Below are positions 11,501 to 29,665 of a stretch of 64,000 nt of DNA, in pieces. This DNA is from Trematomus loennbergii. Its lineage: Eukaryota > Chordata > Actinopteri > Perciformes > Nototheniidae. Within the stretch, counting starts at the first letter, position 1. Each line of letters opens with the position of its first letter. Both the position numbers and the translations under genes were made by a program. Under the pieces are notes generated by a model. The model was not told the origin of the DNA and did not search any database. It saw only the letters and a list, made by a program, of their open reading frames with translations. The DNA lies in the NCBI GenBank assembly GCA_012861695.1, contig JAAOOA010000654.1, positions 1 through 64,000 of the forward strand, given 5' to 3'.

Positions 11501-14500
11501 CAAAATATACGAGGACAGAGGAGCCAGATCGCAGTGGTAAGGAACGCACTGTCATTTAATTTCACTGTCATTTTACTTTTCACATATCACTTTATTCACT
11601 ATTCAGCTTAGTTATCCTTGCCATGAAGGATTGAATGGATGAATGTTCTATATTATTTTAATGACAGATTGAACCACAGCAATATTGTTTTAGAGATTTT
11701 ATATGTTTAACTGCTATGCCTGTCATCTCTGCTCTGTGTCATTGTGTTGTCTCCTGGGTTCTGTAGTGCCCGGAGTCTGTCTTTTTATTTTTTTCCTCCC
11801 AAACCCCATCCCCTCAGGACGCCTTTTGCCTCCTGTCAGGTCATCATTGTAATAAGAATTTGTTCTTAATTGATTTTCCTGGCTAAATAAAGGTTCTACT
11901 ACTATTTATTCAGTTATTTTATTACTGGTACTGCTAATTGCATTATGCGTATTGTTGTATATTGTATATACGTATGTATTTACTACTACTACTTACAAAA
12001 TCGAGGGTTGTAGCTTTGTGTCAGTACATATTTCAGGGTTTTTCTATGCCTTTGTTCATCTAAATTCTAATACTCATAGGCGACTACCACTCCTGCCGAT
12101 GCGATGCCGAGGCCCAGTTCTCCCTTCCCACCACCCCAGGCTCATTGTGCTAGGTAAAACTCTCATTCAATAAAAGTAGTCTTTTAAAGGTGGGGTAGGT
12201 AATTTTGGAGAAACCAGCTCGAGTGCGCTAGAATTTGAAAATACACAGCCGGAAAAAATCTGCCACTTCCTCACAGAGCCCCTCCTCCAACACACACGAA
12301 CGCGCACATGACCAATGAGGGCACGAGATAAGTTTGTGCACAGATGGAAGGCTGACAGGCAGGTAGGCCATCCAGTCATTTCAGCCGGGCCGGCTAAAAT
12401 GATTGGATGTGCTTTTTACAGTACACGGCTTCCACAGATGATATTTTTTTATGGATTTTTTGTCAAAGCACTTCAGATATTCATTGCTATCGGGATGTTA
12501 AGAGCATTCCATGGAATATAACAAAAGTGTATCTCGAGCCGGTTTCTCAAACTTACCTACCCCACCTTTAAAGATGAATGCAATTACATTTAAAAAAGTT
12601 TTAAACAGAACTGTTACAGATGCAGATGCTTGGTCCAAATTCCATAAAATATACCAACCAGTAGCGCCACACTCAGACGAAAATGTACAAAGCCTATTCT
12701 TCCACTATTTGTATTCCCACATTATTCACCAAGCCAGCCCATGCTTTAATATAGATATTATGGATATTGTTATAATTCCTGCTGTCTTTTGTGAACTTCT
12801 AATTATTTGTAATTGTTCTGTTCCACAGATGCTGTAGTAAACCACCATCCAGGGACCAAGACATCAGATATAAGAACATCCATTAACACAAGAATTTGTG
12901 AGTAAAGGCACGAAAAAAACAAGATTGACGATCAAATAGGGTACAAGACTGTTTTTTTGGCCCTGTTCCGGACTTGTTTTAATGAGTGATCAGCTCATGT
13001 TTAAAGTTGTCACCAGGTGAAACAAAAAACAAGATTGTTAAATAGGATAACAGACTGCTCTTTTTGGCCCTGTATGAAATAACAATGCATCATTTATTAA
13101 CTATACCTATACAAAATGTAATACATTTTCCCTTCATTATGTAATAACACCTCCTTTTGTAATAATTTGCCCATTATGTAGTAAACAAGTTCAATGCAAA
13201 TATGTAATACATGTCGCCACATTTTGAAATATATTATTACATATTGCTGTGGTTATTACAAAATGAGTTGCAAACAATAACATTACAACTGTTTATTTAT
13301 TTATTCAACCATGAATCATCCTTACTCATAATTTAAAAATACTTCAGTAGAATATCTTTCATTGGCCAAAACTAGATCAAGTGTTACCATATTCATTAGC
13401 CAACATGTATATCAACATCAATTTTGGGATATATTTACAGTTTGGTTATGGTTACATAATGAATATTACAGTTTTTTAAAAGGGCAACTCACGCATTTTG
13501 TAATAACCATTGCAAAATGTAATAATTTATTACAAAATGCAGGGACATTTATTTTATATTGCGTTCAGGCTGTTACAGAATGCAGCAGATTATTACAAAA
13601 TGTGGGTTTTATTACATAATTACATAAAAATGTTCTTGAGTCATGACATAATGTGTTGTTTATAGGCCTTTTCTTTTATTCGTTCCTTGTCCTTCTTTTA
13701 ATGAGTATTTTGATAACTGTTACACATTGATAGAAAAAAACAAATTAAGCTTCTCATTATTCAGACTCAGCTCTCAGCGCTTAAGCTTCTTTTAAATGTT
13801 GATAAAACCAAGGTAATGCTCTTTTCAAAAGCTAAAAAGACACCAGAGCCTGTTTTAGATATTTTAATTACACAAGGAATAAAACTTGAAGTGGTTACCT
13901 GTTACAAATACCTTGGTATCTGGCTTGATGATTGTCTCACTTTTAAACTTCATGTCAATAACCTGCTTAAAAAACTGAGGGTTAGGCTAGGTTTCTTTCC
14001 AGGAACAAGTCCTGTTTCTCACTTGAGGCCAGAAAAAGGCTAGTCACTGTGACCTTTTTACCTGTACTGGACTATGGTGATCTGATCTATATGAATGCAC
14101 CTGCCAATTGCCTGGTCAAGTTAGATGCCGCCTATCACAGTGCACTGAGATTTGTGACAAACTGTAAAGTATTAACCCATCACTGTACCCTGTATGCAAG
14201 GGCAGGTTTGCCTTCACTAACTGTACGGAGGCTCAGTCACTGGTACATTTTTATATACAAAGCCATGTTAGGGAAACTTCCTTCCTACATCTGCTCCCTG
14301 ATCTCACGGCGAATTGTAAGTGGCTACTGCCTGAGATCGAATGCTGTGGTTTTATTAAATGTGCCAACTGCTAGGACTGTCTTAGGGAAGATAGCATTTA
14401 GATGCGCAGCTCCGCTAACTTGGAACAGTCTGAGCAATTTGGTTCCGCTAAATGTTTTTAAAGCAAGGATAGATACTATCCAATCGGAAACTGTTGGAAC

Positions 14501-17500
14501 CTGTAAATGTTACTAGCTATGTAAACTGTAGTCACTGTAAATATGCTGTATGATGTCCTTTTTTGTTTTTCTGTTATGTTTATATGTATTCATGTGGAAC
14601 CTACTTGCAGCAGGTCACCCTTGAAAAAGAGATCAATGATCTCAATGGGATTCACCTGCATAAATAAAGGTTTGAAATGAAATGAAAGATTTTTTTTATC
14701 AGAACATGCATTTCTCCTCATTGTGAACATATATTGCACTCATGTTCAGAATATATGGTACGTACATGGTCTTTTATAAATCTGAATATATATAGTGCAT
14801 ACATGTCCCCATATAATTGTGAATATATAGCGCATACATGTCCCCATATAATTGTGAATATATGCATACATGTCCCCATAAATGAATATATAGAGCATAC
14901 ATGTCCCCATATATTGTGAATATATATAGTACATGTCCCCATATAATTGTGAATATATTCTACATACATGTCCCCATATAAATCTGAATATATAGTACAT
15001 ACATGTCCCCATATATTGTGATATATATATAGTACATGTCCCCATATAAATGTTAATATATAATAAAATGTATGTTCACATATCCCCAATATATTATATA
15101 TATTTACATTATTATCAATATATGGAAAGCGGCAATTACTGATGTATTATCCCATATATTACAATATATTATCACAATATATTATTCAATATATATATAT
15201 TGTAATATATTAAACAATATATTATTCTATATATCTTCAATATATTTTCAATATATTTTGTAGATATGAATAAATATGTTTTTCATGTTGATTATTAATC
15301 AGTATCACTTGGTGTAGCCAACAGCAAGATTTCCTTTATTAAATCTTTTCAATTAACCAGTAAATCAGAAAACAAAATAATGCAATATATTGACAGTTAA
15401 TATATGGGGAAATATATTTTCTTTGCGTAAGGGAGATGAACCCAAAGGAGACTAGTGGTGGCACATAGTGAAATCACTCTTACCCCATTCACACCAACGG
15501 TGTTTCAGGGCCGGTTCGGAGCTGGAGCTTGAAAAGCACCGGGTTTTCCTGTTCACACCGCAGCGGAGCAGCCTCTAAGCTCCGGAATCCGGTTCGTTTC
15601 GAGCACCAAAAAGTTGTCCGTCTAGAAGCAAGAACCGCATACGTCACGCTTACGTCGGAGGGGGCGAGATTAACCTGAGCTAACAGTTAAGGCGAGTACG
15701 GCAAATAAAAGTTGTAACAAGCAGTAGTGCTGAGCAAAGTGACTAGAACGCAAACACACACTTGTTAAAAAAAAACACACTTTATAAAGTCAGGCAACAC
15801 TAACCAGGCTTCGTGTGATTCTGTTTATTTGTACCTTACTTTGACCATCCGTTCGCTGTTATTGATCATTGTGGAGAGCAGGCAGACGTTTTGTTTGTTA
15901 TTATAGCAGCTATCGGATGGAATCAATACATGGGCTGCACAGGTTGTCATGTCCGACTATCACAAGTAGAATCATAATGAAAAATACGCCGGTAAAAAGT
16001 GCCTGTAGAAAACGGCTTAGCAAGTAGTCAGTTTAGCTTCGGTTGCTATGCTAACATCACCCATGTTATACCAGAAACTTTCATAACAGCGTTGTGATGC
16101 CAAACAGCGTCAATTCAGACTGACACCCATTCACTTAAGGGAACTGGGGATATGTATCAGCTGCTTGTGTGACAGTCAGACAGTGAATACTTTAGAGCCG
16201 TGTGAGCTAACCCGGAGCTAACGGGAGAATACACTCCCGTTGAAGAGCAGCCAGCACTGCAGCGGTCGGTAAATGCCGCTGAAACACATTAATAAACAAT
16301 GAACCACGGCACTCTGGAGAAAAGTATAAGGTTGGAGAAGTCGTTATTTAATTTAATCTGGCTTCGTATGATTAAAAGCAACACGATCATCGACCCGACG
16401 CAGTCCCCGGCCCGTTGTTGTTGTGAGGTGAGCTCCGTTGGGGAGAAAATCAGCGACGTAAACTGTGACGTCATGACGCAGCAGCGGCAGCACCAGTCGG
16501 GCTCTGAGCGGTGTGAACAGAGCCGGAGCTAAACCGAAGTATCGGTTCTGAACCTGAAAAGCTCTAGCACGGAGCTTGAACCGGAGTTGCGTTGGTGTGA
16601 AAGGGGTATATGTAACAGTTGTGCTCCTATTGGCTAGCGCTCCAACACATGGTACGTGATAGGCTAAGGGGCGGGACATCTCTAAGCGGTTGACCAATCA
16701 CAACAGAGCCGGCTAGCTAACCAATCAGAGCAGACTGGGCTCTGGTTTCAGACAGAGGGTGAAAAGAGGTGGAGAGGACTCTTTAAAGTAGAGACACTAC
16801 ATACTGATATACACCTGAACATCAGCAGGAGAGGACTCTTTAAAGTAGAGACACTACATACTGATATACACCTGAACATCAGCAGGAGAGGACTCTTTAA
16901 AGTAGAGACACTACATACTGATATACACCTGAACATCAGCAGGAGAGGACTCTTTAAAGTAGAGACACTACATACTGATATACACCTGAACATCAGCAGG
17001 AGAGGACTCTTTAAAGTAGAGACACTACATACTGATATACACCTGAACATCAGCAGGAGAGGACTCTTTAAAGTAGAGACACTACATACTGATATACACC
17101 TGAACATCAGCAGGAGGACTTTTTAAAGTAGAGACACTACATACTGATATACACCTGAACATCAGCAGGAGAGGACTCTTTAAAGTAGAGACACTACATA
17201 CTGATATACACCTGAACATCAGCAGGAGAGGACTCTTTAAAGTAGAGACACTACATACTGATATACACTGGAAAGTAGAAAACGAGGAAGAGGAGACTTA
17301 CGTTCTCGCAGCTCTCGGTGGTGAAGGCTTCACATCGCAGGGCTTCTGGCCACTGGATGTCGTATTTGTTCATCAGGGATTCACAGCCCGACCTGGCCTT
17401 CTCGCAGAGCGTCCTGCAGGGAGGCCGACCAGCGCCCGACACACACTTCGGAGTGTAGACGGAGCACAGGAAAGGCTTCAGGTGAGAGGAGCAGCCCACT

Positions 17501-18281
17501 TGGATGAGAGGGGAATACTTGTTTATCTCCAGGCCGGCCTCCTCCTGAGAGGCGTGGCCCAGGAGGTTCGGCAGCACAGTCTCGGTGTACGTCTGGTCCC
17601 GGCACAGATCCACGCTGATCTCCTCACATGTAGCGACGATGTTTGAGCGGGGCTGGAGACCTGACCCTACAGGAACAGAAACAAATCAGCGCTGTCCATA
17701 AAACCACTTCAAAGGTTTTATTGTCATATGCACATAAGCTAGTGTAGATATGTCAATGAAAATCTTAGGTCACAGGCTCCTCCAACAGTGCAACATGAAT
17801 ATATATAGGACATAGAACAAATAAAACAGATACAATAGGATATATACAAGTAAATGGAATATGATATAAGATGCAAACAGATGAATGTTTTCACACTGAC
17901 CTGCACGCAGTTGTTCTCAGACAGAGTGTCGCAGCGGAGCCTCGACGGCCAGTTGATCCTTTTGGCTTTCAGCGGAGCTTCGCAGTCCGTCTTCACCTTC
18001 TCACACAGCGCTCGGCACGGCCTCATCCGAGCGTCCTCCTCCGAGCCGCACTCCGGCACCACGACACGGCACATGAGCAAGGCCACGTTCGGAGAGCACG
18101 AAGTCTCCACGATCTGTCCTATCTCCCGCAGGTTGTACCCCGTCGCTCCTGCCGGATGTTGGGTGGTGGAGTACCCCAAACCCTGACAAAAGGCGGAGGT
18201 CATGGGCTTGCAGTTTGTCCTGCTTTGTGCCCGCAGAGGAACCAGCAGCGAACCCAAAACTACTAAAAACAAACACTCCAT
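4757..18281 (-). CDS. Secreted protein with four Frizzled cysteine-rich domains and a C-terminal penta-EF-hand domain
   Basis: Proposed exons, in transcription order: 18281-17901, 17652-17302, 9133-8774, 8269-7919, 7485-7468, 6977-6923, 6830-6787, 6518-6369, 5588-5476, 4970-4903, 4774-4757; about 636 residues. Exon 1 starts with a signal peptide ([20 protein letters not shown]) and runs into CRD1; exons 2-4 each encode one CRD. Exons 5-11 read as a PEF domain: an EF1-like loop across the 18-base exon and its neighbour, a canonical EF2 loop [12 protein letters not shown] split by an intron after its first Asp, a degenerate EF3, and a tail ending SFSYKQFMNQP, like sorcin or grancalcin. CRDs bind Wnts or lipids in Frizzled and sFRP proteins; PEF domains bind Ca2+ and dimerise. 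What the combination does is unknown. CRD4 and the 5588-5476 exon carry frame breaks, and the 6369/5588 join is one base out. The CRD part is secure; joining it to the PEF part is inference from compatible phases and the absence of a promoter or start between them. Confidence 0.7.
5318..5475 (+). repeat. LINE 3' tail with TTGA microsatellite abutting a splice donor
   Basis: AGGATTAATAAAGCTGTTGA followed by (TTGA)n is the typical 3' end of a teleost non-LTR element. The tail begins within about eight bases of the splice donor of the exon ending at 5476, so the donor reads GTAATA and then TCAATCAA. Confidence 0.55.
5642..6289. mobile_element. MITE with TTAAAGG inverted termini (copy A1)
   Basis: Starts TTAAAGGTCTCTATCATGCA and ends AGCACGATAGGAGACCTTTAA, so the ends are inverted copies. 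The interior includes GTGTCCCC, AAACCCTCTCTCTTTTCCTC and GAGCTAACCTGTACTGGAGA. The same termini and interior recur at 21771, 50964, 51645, 40707 and 57833. It lies in an intron of the PEF region. Confidence 0.8.
6369..7485 (-). CDS. PEF-domain exons (EF1, EF2, degenerate EF3) of the CRD/PEF gene
   Basis: Exons 7485-7468 (18 bases, EDSRPD), 6977-6923 ([18 protein letters not shown]), 6830-6787 ([14 protein letters not shown]) and 6518-6369 ([15 protein letters not shown] onward). Phases join as 0/0/1/0. Order and spacing follow sorcin-like PEF proteins: an EF1 loop followed by xDAExxxxLN, a GGY hinge, an [12 protein letters not shown] helix where sorcin-family members have LETCRLMVSMLD, then the EF2 loop D-x-D-x-S-G-x-L-x-x-x-E. 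The next ~30 residues occupy the EF3 position but lack the acidic ligands. The 55- and 44-base exons rest on weak donors (C|GTGGCA, GAC|GTATCC), so their edges may be off. Confidence 0.6.
7919..8269 (-). CDS. Exon 4 of the CRD/PEF gene: CRD4, with two compensating frame breaks
   Basis: 117 codons as read, phase 0 at both ends (acceptor TTGCTGCAG, donor TCG|GTAAGA). The beginning ([30 protein letters not shown]) and the end ([26 protein letters not shown]) lie in one frame. The conserved middle ([25 protein letters not shown]) lies in another. The shifts are near 8150 (one base missing) and 8058 (two missing). No stop intervenes, so the exon stays open but about 30 residues of the domain would be altered. 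The conserved middle frame argues that the shifts are recent or are sequence errors. Confidence 0.85.
8774..9133 (-). CDS. Exon 3 of the CRD/PEF gene: CRD3
   Basis: 120 codons, phase 0 at both ends (acceptor TTCTTTCAG, donor CAC|GTGAGT). Starts [15 protein letters not shown] and continues [46 protein letters not shown]. Closest to CRD2 by eye, so these two probably arose by exon duplication. The intron separating them is over 8 kb because of a large transposable element. Confidence 0.9.
9134..9441. repeat. Simple AAAGAGGTGCAAAAC-type degenerate repeat
   Basis: Intron sequence upstream of CRD3, with loosely repeated CAAAGAGGTGCAAAACRGCC motifs at about 9300 and 9409, a common short tandem motif of fish genomes. 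No exon seen. Confidence 0.5.
9835..9990. repeat. AT-rich microsatellite (ATATATGCACGC type)
   Basis: Alternating CATATATGCACGCATATATA motifs. It is purine-pyrimidine alternating and self-complementary, so it could form cruciform or Z-like structures. Its open frames are low complexity and not genes. Confidence 0.75.
12183..12573. mobile_element. MITE with AAAGGTGGGGTAGGTAA inverted termini
   Basis: About 390 bp. The left end CTTTAAAGGTGGGGTAGGTA continues into GAGAAACCAGCTCGAG; the right end reads CTCGAGCCGGTTTCTC then TTACCTACCCCACCTTTAAAG. The arms are imperfect ~40 base inverted repeats. Nested in the 6 kb element. Confidence 0.75.
13000..13640. repeat. Degenerate TTACAAAATGTAATAA repeat region
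   Basis: Dense recurrence of ATTACAAAATG / CATTTTGTAAT in both orientations, without a fixed period. It lies inside the 6 kb element. Possibly transposase-binding sub-terminal repeats or simple sequence; no coding signal. Confidence 0.4.
13740..14690 (+). pseudogene. 5'-truncated non-LTR retrotransposon (reverse transcriptase C-terminus), broken
   Basis: The translation contains [15 protein letters not shown] and [18 protein letters not shown] in one frame, then after a stop near 14041 [37 protein letters not shown] and PLTWNSL. These are the end of the reverse transcriptase and thumb region of teleost LINEs of the Rex1/L2 type. The body ends in TGAAATGAAATGAAA after AATAAAGG, the usual LINE 3' tail. 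The 5' part, including the endonuclease, is absent, so it is a dead insertion. Confidence 0.8.
14755..15055. repeat. ~35 bp minisatellite (ATACATGTCCCCATATAATT)
   Basis: About nine copies of a unit containing ACATGTCCCCATATA and GTGAATATATAG, with length variation between copies. It yields long frames rich in YMGTC on the minus strand that are not real proteins. Confidence 0.85.
15481..16608. mobile_element. ~1.1 kb non-autonomous DNA transposon with ACCCCATTCACACCAACG termini
   Basis: Left end TACCCCATTCACACCAACG; right end CGTTGGTGTGAAAGGGGTA, its near-perfect inverse. The interior is GC-moderate with CACACC/GGTGTG sub-terminal motifs (TTCACACCGCAGCGGAGC, GGTGTGAACAGAGCC). No transposase seen. 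Confidence 0.75.
16615..17272. repeat. 57 bp minisatellite array 1, with its host-element flank
   Basis: 16771-17270 holds about nine copies of a 57 bp unit (GAGGACTCTTTAAAGTAGAG ... CTGAACATCAGCAGGA). The preceding 16615-16770 is the conserved flank of the same mobile element (CTATTGGCTAGCGCTCCAAC ... GGTTTCAGACAGAGGGTG), also present at 19064 and, inverted, near 26585-26735. One copy is shortened. It sits next to the CRD2 exon. Confidence 0.85.
17302..17652 (-). CDS. Exon 2 of the CRD/PEF gene: CRD2
   Basis: 117 codons, phase 0 at both ends (acceptor TCTCCAG, donor AAC|GTAAGT). The nearer-consensus acceptor at CCTGTAG, 14 bases earlier, would put it out of frame. Contains [51 protein letters not shown] and LRCEAF: a textbook ten-cysteine Frizzled CRD. 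Its donor lies only about 30 bases from the end of a 57 bp minisatellite in the next intron. Confidence 0.9.
17695..17890. repeat. Dispersed repeat in intron 1 of the CRD/PEF gene
   Basis: TTATTGTCATATGCACA ... CTTAGGTCACAGGCTCCTCC matches a second copy at about 31060-31265 (TCATTGTCATGTGTGCAGAG ... AGGTCACAGGCTCCTCCCA). A short teleost interspersed repeat, probably a LINE or SINE 3' end. Confidence 0.6.
17901..18281 (-). CDS. Exon 1 of the CRD/PEF gene: signal peptide and CRD1
   Basis: 127 codons ending in phase 0 at a CAG|GTCAGT donor. The start was chosen because it is followed at once by a hydrophobic leader. CRD1 runs from about residue 24 ([15 protein letters not shown]) to residue 125, with the usual Frizzled spacing: C..C near the start, [32 protein letters not shown] and NNC. 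It diverges most from the other three domains: the PNLLGH motif is replaced by HPAGATGYN. It may therefore have a different ligand role. Confidence 0.88.
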
Positions 18282-18299
18282 GGCTCTCTGAAAGCTCTC

Positions 18300-18950
18300 A
18301 AAACTATGCGCTGCTTCACAAAGACTTCAGAGGTTTAGTGGTTTCTTCTTCTCTGCTCGGGGGGTGGAGTAGGAGTCCACGAATGGAGCCTCTGCGCTGA
18401 TTTAGGACCCCTGCTGAGGTCACAAATCAATGAGATGCTCCACACATAATGAAAGCTAAACTGGTCTCAGAGCAGCGTTCTGGGGAACATCTGGTTTTGA
18501 TCGAGTGCTTTCTGAGGAACCTGGGGGCAATAAAGAGTTGCACAAAGCCTGGCATGACATTTCTGCATGGAAAGTATTTCAACACCAATAACATTGAGAA
18601 ATTCTGTGTAAACATGTTGCAATACAAAAACAAAGAACTAGGCGTCCTCTCTGGTTTGTATTTCCATAATAAAGACATTGTGTTGTTTACTGATTCACGT
18701 GTGTTTGTTTATCTTCTGCTCTACTGATCTTATTTTTGCCTTTTCTCCCTTCGATGTACATTTCTCTGCTGTGCGATGAACAAAGGGTTTTAGATTTGAC
18801 CGTAAACAGGACTAGTTGATTCTTTCTGGTTTAAGACGCTGGTTCACTTTCTTGTTTTAAAGATACCAGATTTATGTTTTCTTTAAGAAATAAGTCCGAG
18901 CTTTAAGTCGTGAGGACGCCTGAAGATAAAGGTTATTTGTTATTCTGCTT
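18300..18950. other. Upstream region of the CRD/PEF gene
   Basis: About 650 bases before the start codon at 18281 (minus-strand gene), mostly unique sequence. I see no clear TATA box or CpG island and no exon. Confidence 0.35.
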
Positions 18951-18954
18951 GTTG

Positions 18955-19988
18955 GGGTTTTCCCCTCCTGTATGTGTTATAGGTTTTAGTGCATGTTAAT
19001 GGTCTCCAAAGGCTAAAATCTCTGTGTTTCCTCCAGAGGGAGTTTCTCTCCCAAACACTATGGAACAATCCTATTGGCTAGCGCTCCAACACATTGTACG
19101 TGATAGGCTAAGGGCGGGACATCTCTAAGCGGTTGAACAATCACAACAGAGCCGGCCAGCTAACCAATCAGAGCAGACTGGGATCTGGTTTCAGACAGAG
19201 GGTGAAAAGAGGTGGAGAGGACTCTTTAAAGTAGAGACACTACATACTGATATACACCTGAACATCAGCAGGAGAGGACTCTTTAAAGTAGAGACACTAC
19301 ATACTGATATACACCTGAACATCAGCAGGAGAGGACTCTTTAAAGTAGAGACACTACATACTGATATACACCTGAACATCAGCAGGAGAGGACTCTTTAA
19401 AGTAGAGACACTACATACTGATATACACTTGAACATCAGCTGGAGAGGACTCTTTAAAGTAGAGACACTACATACTGATATACACCTGAACATCAGCTGG
19501 AGAGGACTCTTTAAAGTAGAGACACTACATACTGATATACACCTGAACATCAGCAGGAGAGGACTCTTTAAAGTAGAGACACTACATACTGATATACACC
19601 TGAACATCAGCAGGAGAGGACTCTTTAAAGTAGAGTCACTACATACTGATATACACCTGAACATCAGCAGGAGAGGACTCTTTAAAGTAGAGACACTACA
19701 TACTGATATACACCTGAACATCAGCAGGAGAGGACTCTTTAAAGTAGAGACACTACATACTGATATACACCTGAACATCAGCAGGAGAGGACTCTTTAAA
19801 GTAGAGACACTACATACTGATATACACCTGAACATCAGCAGGAGAGGACTCTTTAAAGTAGAGACACTACATACTGATATACACTTGAACATCAGCTGGA
19901 GAGGACTCTTTAAAGTAGAGACACTACATACTGATATACACCTGAACATCAGCAGGAGAGAACTCTTTAAAGTAGAGACACTACATAG
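18955..19988. repeat. 57 bp minisatellite array 2 in its host element
   Basis: 19213-19987 carries about 13-14 copies of the 57 bp unit. The left flank GGTTTTAGTGCATGTTAATGG is shared with the array near 42795, and the CTATTGGCTAGCGCTCC ... GGTGAAAAGAGG flank with array 1. The array breaks off after CACTACATAG. Long open frames on both strands are by-products of the 57 bp period. Confidence 0.85.
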
Positions 19989-20082
19989 CAAAAATGAAAC
20001 CTGAAAATGTGCATAACAGGGCCAGTTTAATTGGAAAAAACAGAGGCTAAAATATAAAAACAGTAAGACTTTGGGTTTGTGT

Positions 20083-27836
<7,754 letters not shown>

Positions 27837-29665
27837 CTCCCCATGCTGAGCAGCTGAAGGTAGATTCACTGACATGGGCTTAAAGGCCAGCTAATGCTAA
27901 CACAAGTTGTCTTGTTAACCCTGCCTTGTTTTACCAATTAAGAATACGTGTTTTAAAAAATATTGGGTACTTTAAATCGGCAGTTGATAAGCAAATCCAG
28001 CACAATAAGGCTTGTTGTGCTTAGCCACTTGATAGCTAGCATTGATGTAAAATTCACATGTAGGATGCGTTCAGGTGCGTCCGGTAATTCCTTCAGGCAG
28101 GGAGGGCGATCGAACAGAATCAGAATAAGAAATACTTTATTTATTTCCTGGGGATTTGGATTTTCGACAGTTGCTGTACTGTAATGAATTCATTTATTAA
28201 GATAAGTTTGAGTAAGAAATCGTGTATTATATTACAATATATAACAACAAAATTATATATTCATGTTTTTATTTCAACTTTCTGTTTGTCCATGAAGGTA
28301 ACATGACCCGGATGTTGAACGTTTGTTGTGAGCAGAAAGAATATCGAGGGTCGAAAGATTGCTGCAGGTCTGCTTTAACACTTTTAAAGTTATTTTAACA
28401 TATGTTATTGATGTGTATTGAATCAATATAGAACTGATTATGTTCACATACATTTATTGTTCAATTTCCGCTGAGAAACAGTTATCTACAGCGACTTAGA
28501 CACGGAGTTAGCATAGTAACGTTTGTGAGCTAACGTTAAGCTAACGGCTAAAAGGATGTTGTTTATTTTTAAAATAAGAGCTTTATTATGAGGAAACTCA
28601 GATCAACTCAGAGGAGGGAGAAGTACTCAGATGTTGTACTGAAGTCAACATAGAAGTACTCAGATCTTGTACTTGAGTGACAGTAGAAGTACCAGAGTGT
28701 AGAAATACTATTGATAAGTAAAAGTAGAAGTATTCATATCTTGTACTTGAGTCAAATTAGAAGTACTCAGATCTTATACTTCAGTAAAAGTAGAAGTACT
28801 CAGATCTTGTACTTGAGTGAAAGTAGAAGTACTCAGATCTTGTACTTGAGTGAAAGTAGAAGTACTCAGATCTTGTACTTCAGTAAAAGTATAAGTACTC
28901 AGGTCTTGTACTTCAGTAAAAGTATAAGTACTCAGGTCTTGTACTTGAGTACAAGTATAAGTACTCAGGTCTTGTACTTGAGTACAAGTAGAAGTACTCA
29001 GGTCTTGTACTTGAGTACAAGTAGAAGTACTCAGATCTGTACTTGAGTGAAAGTAGAAGTACTCAGATCTTGTACTTGTACTTGAGTACCAGAGTGTAGG
29101 AATACTCTGTTACAGTAAAAGTCCTGCATTCAAAATATTACTCAAGTAAAAGTAGAAAAGTATTATCATCAAAATATAGTGAAAGTAGCGACAGTGAAAG
29201 TAGTCATATACAGAATAATATATATGTTTTGGAGTAGATGTACAAAGAAGCATACAATTGAAATACTCGGGTAAAGTACAAGTACCTCAGAATTGTTCTA
29301 CAGTACTTGAGTAAATCTACCTAGTTACTTTTATCTACCCCATCACACTTACATTTGGTTTAATAAGAAAGCAACATCTAATGAAAGATGTGCTGATGCA
29401 TTCAAGGCCCCATGTTCTTTCTAAACTTGCAGGTTGTTGCACACCGGTTATATAAAATGTATTTTATTAAAGTCCTGCAAATGAAGACGTGATTTGATAA
29501 GGTCTCATTTCTCTCACAGGATGCTTTTTAACCGATGTGTCAGCTGATAAACGTTGCACTTACAAAGGTTGAAGACCCTTTGAGTTGGGAGGTCAAAATA
29601 AGCACATCTGCACGATTGCTTTGAGGAGACATTATTTTGACCTCTGCTGGACTGCGACCAGAACC
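27837..29665. promoter_or_regulatory. Divergent intergenic region between mettl25b and isg20l2
   Basis: The start codons of mettl25b (27836, minus) and isg20l2 (29666, plus) are about 1.8 kb apart head to head, so promoters of both must lie here or in 5' UTR exons within it. Much of it (28612-29340) is a 33 bp-array element. 28290-28560 is the most unique-looking part and the best place to look for the promoters; no TATA box is evident. Confidence 0.4.
28612..29340. repeat. 33 bp minisatellite array and flanks
   Basis: About 14 units of AGTAGAAGTACTCAGATCTT type, then the conserved flank (GTGTAGGAATACTCTGTTAC, AAAATATAGTGAAAGTAGCG) and the other element end (ACTTGAGTAAATCTACCTAG). It appears to be a complete element copy. 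Confidence 0.85.

Larger units (their letters stand above)
9442..15433. mobile_element. Large (~6 kb) element with terminal inverted repeats in the CRD2-CRD3 intron
   Basis: The left end CCCTTATGAAACAAAAATAT is matched in inverted form at the right end (reverse complement CCCTTACGCAAAGAAAATAT). Both ends run into AT-rich DNA full of ATATATTG palindromes. No target-site duplication is obvious. The interior holds a MITE (12183-12573), a LINE fragment (about 13740-14690), a ~35 bp minisatellite (about 14755-15055) and a plus-strand set of exon-like segments: a CAG|GTATGT donor near 10236, an 11353-11536 block with TTTTACAG and GTAAGG borders, and a 12073-12152 block with CATAG and GTAAAA borders. 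No intact transposase frame was recognised. Confidence 0.5.

Noticed and set aside
17854..18266. Plus-strand open frames of 110-131 codons
   Set aside because: Antisense shadows of the CRD1 exon, whose minus-strand translation is a clear domain with a signal peptide.
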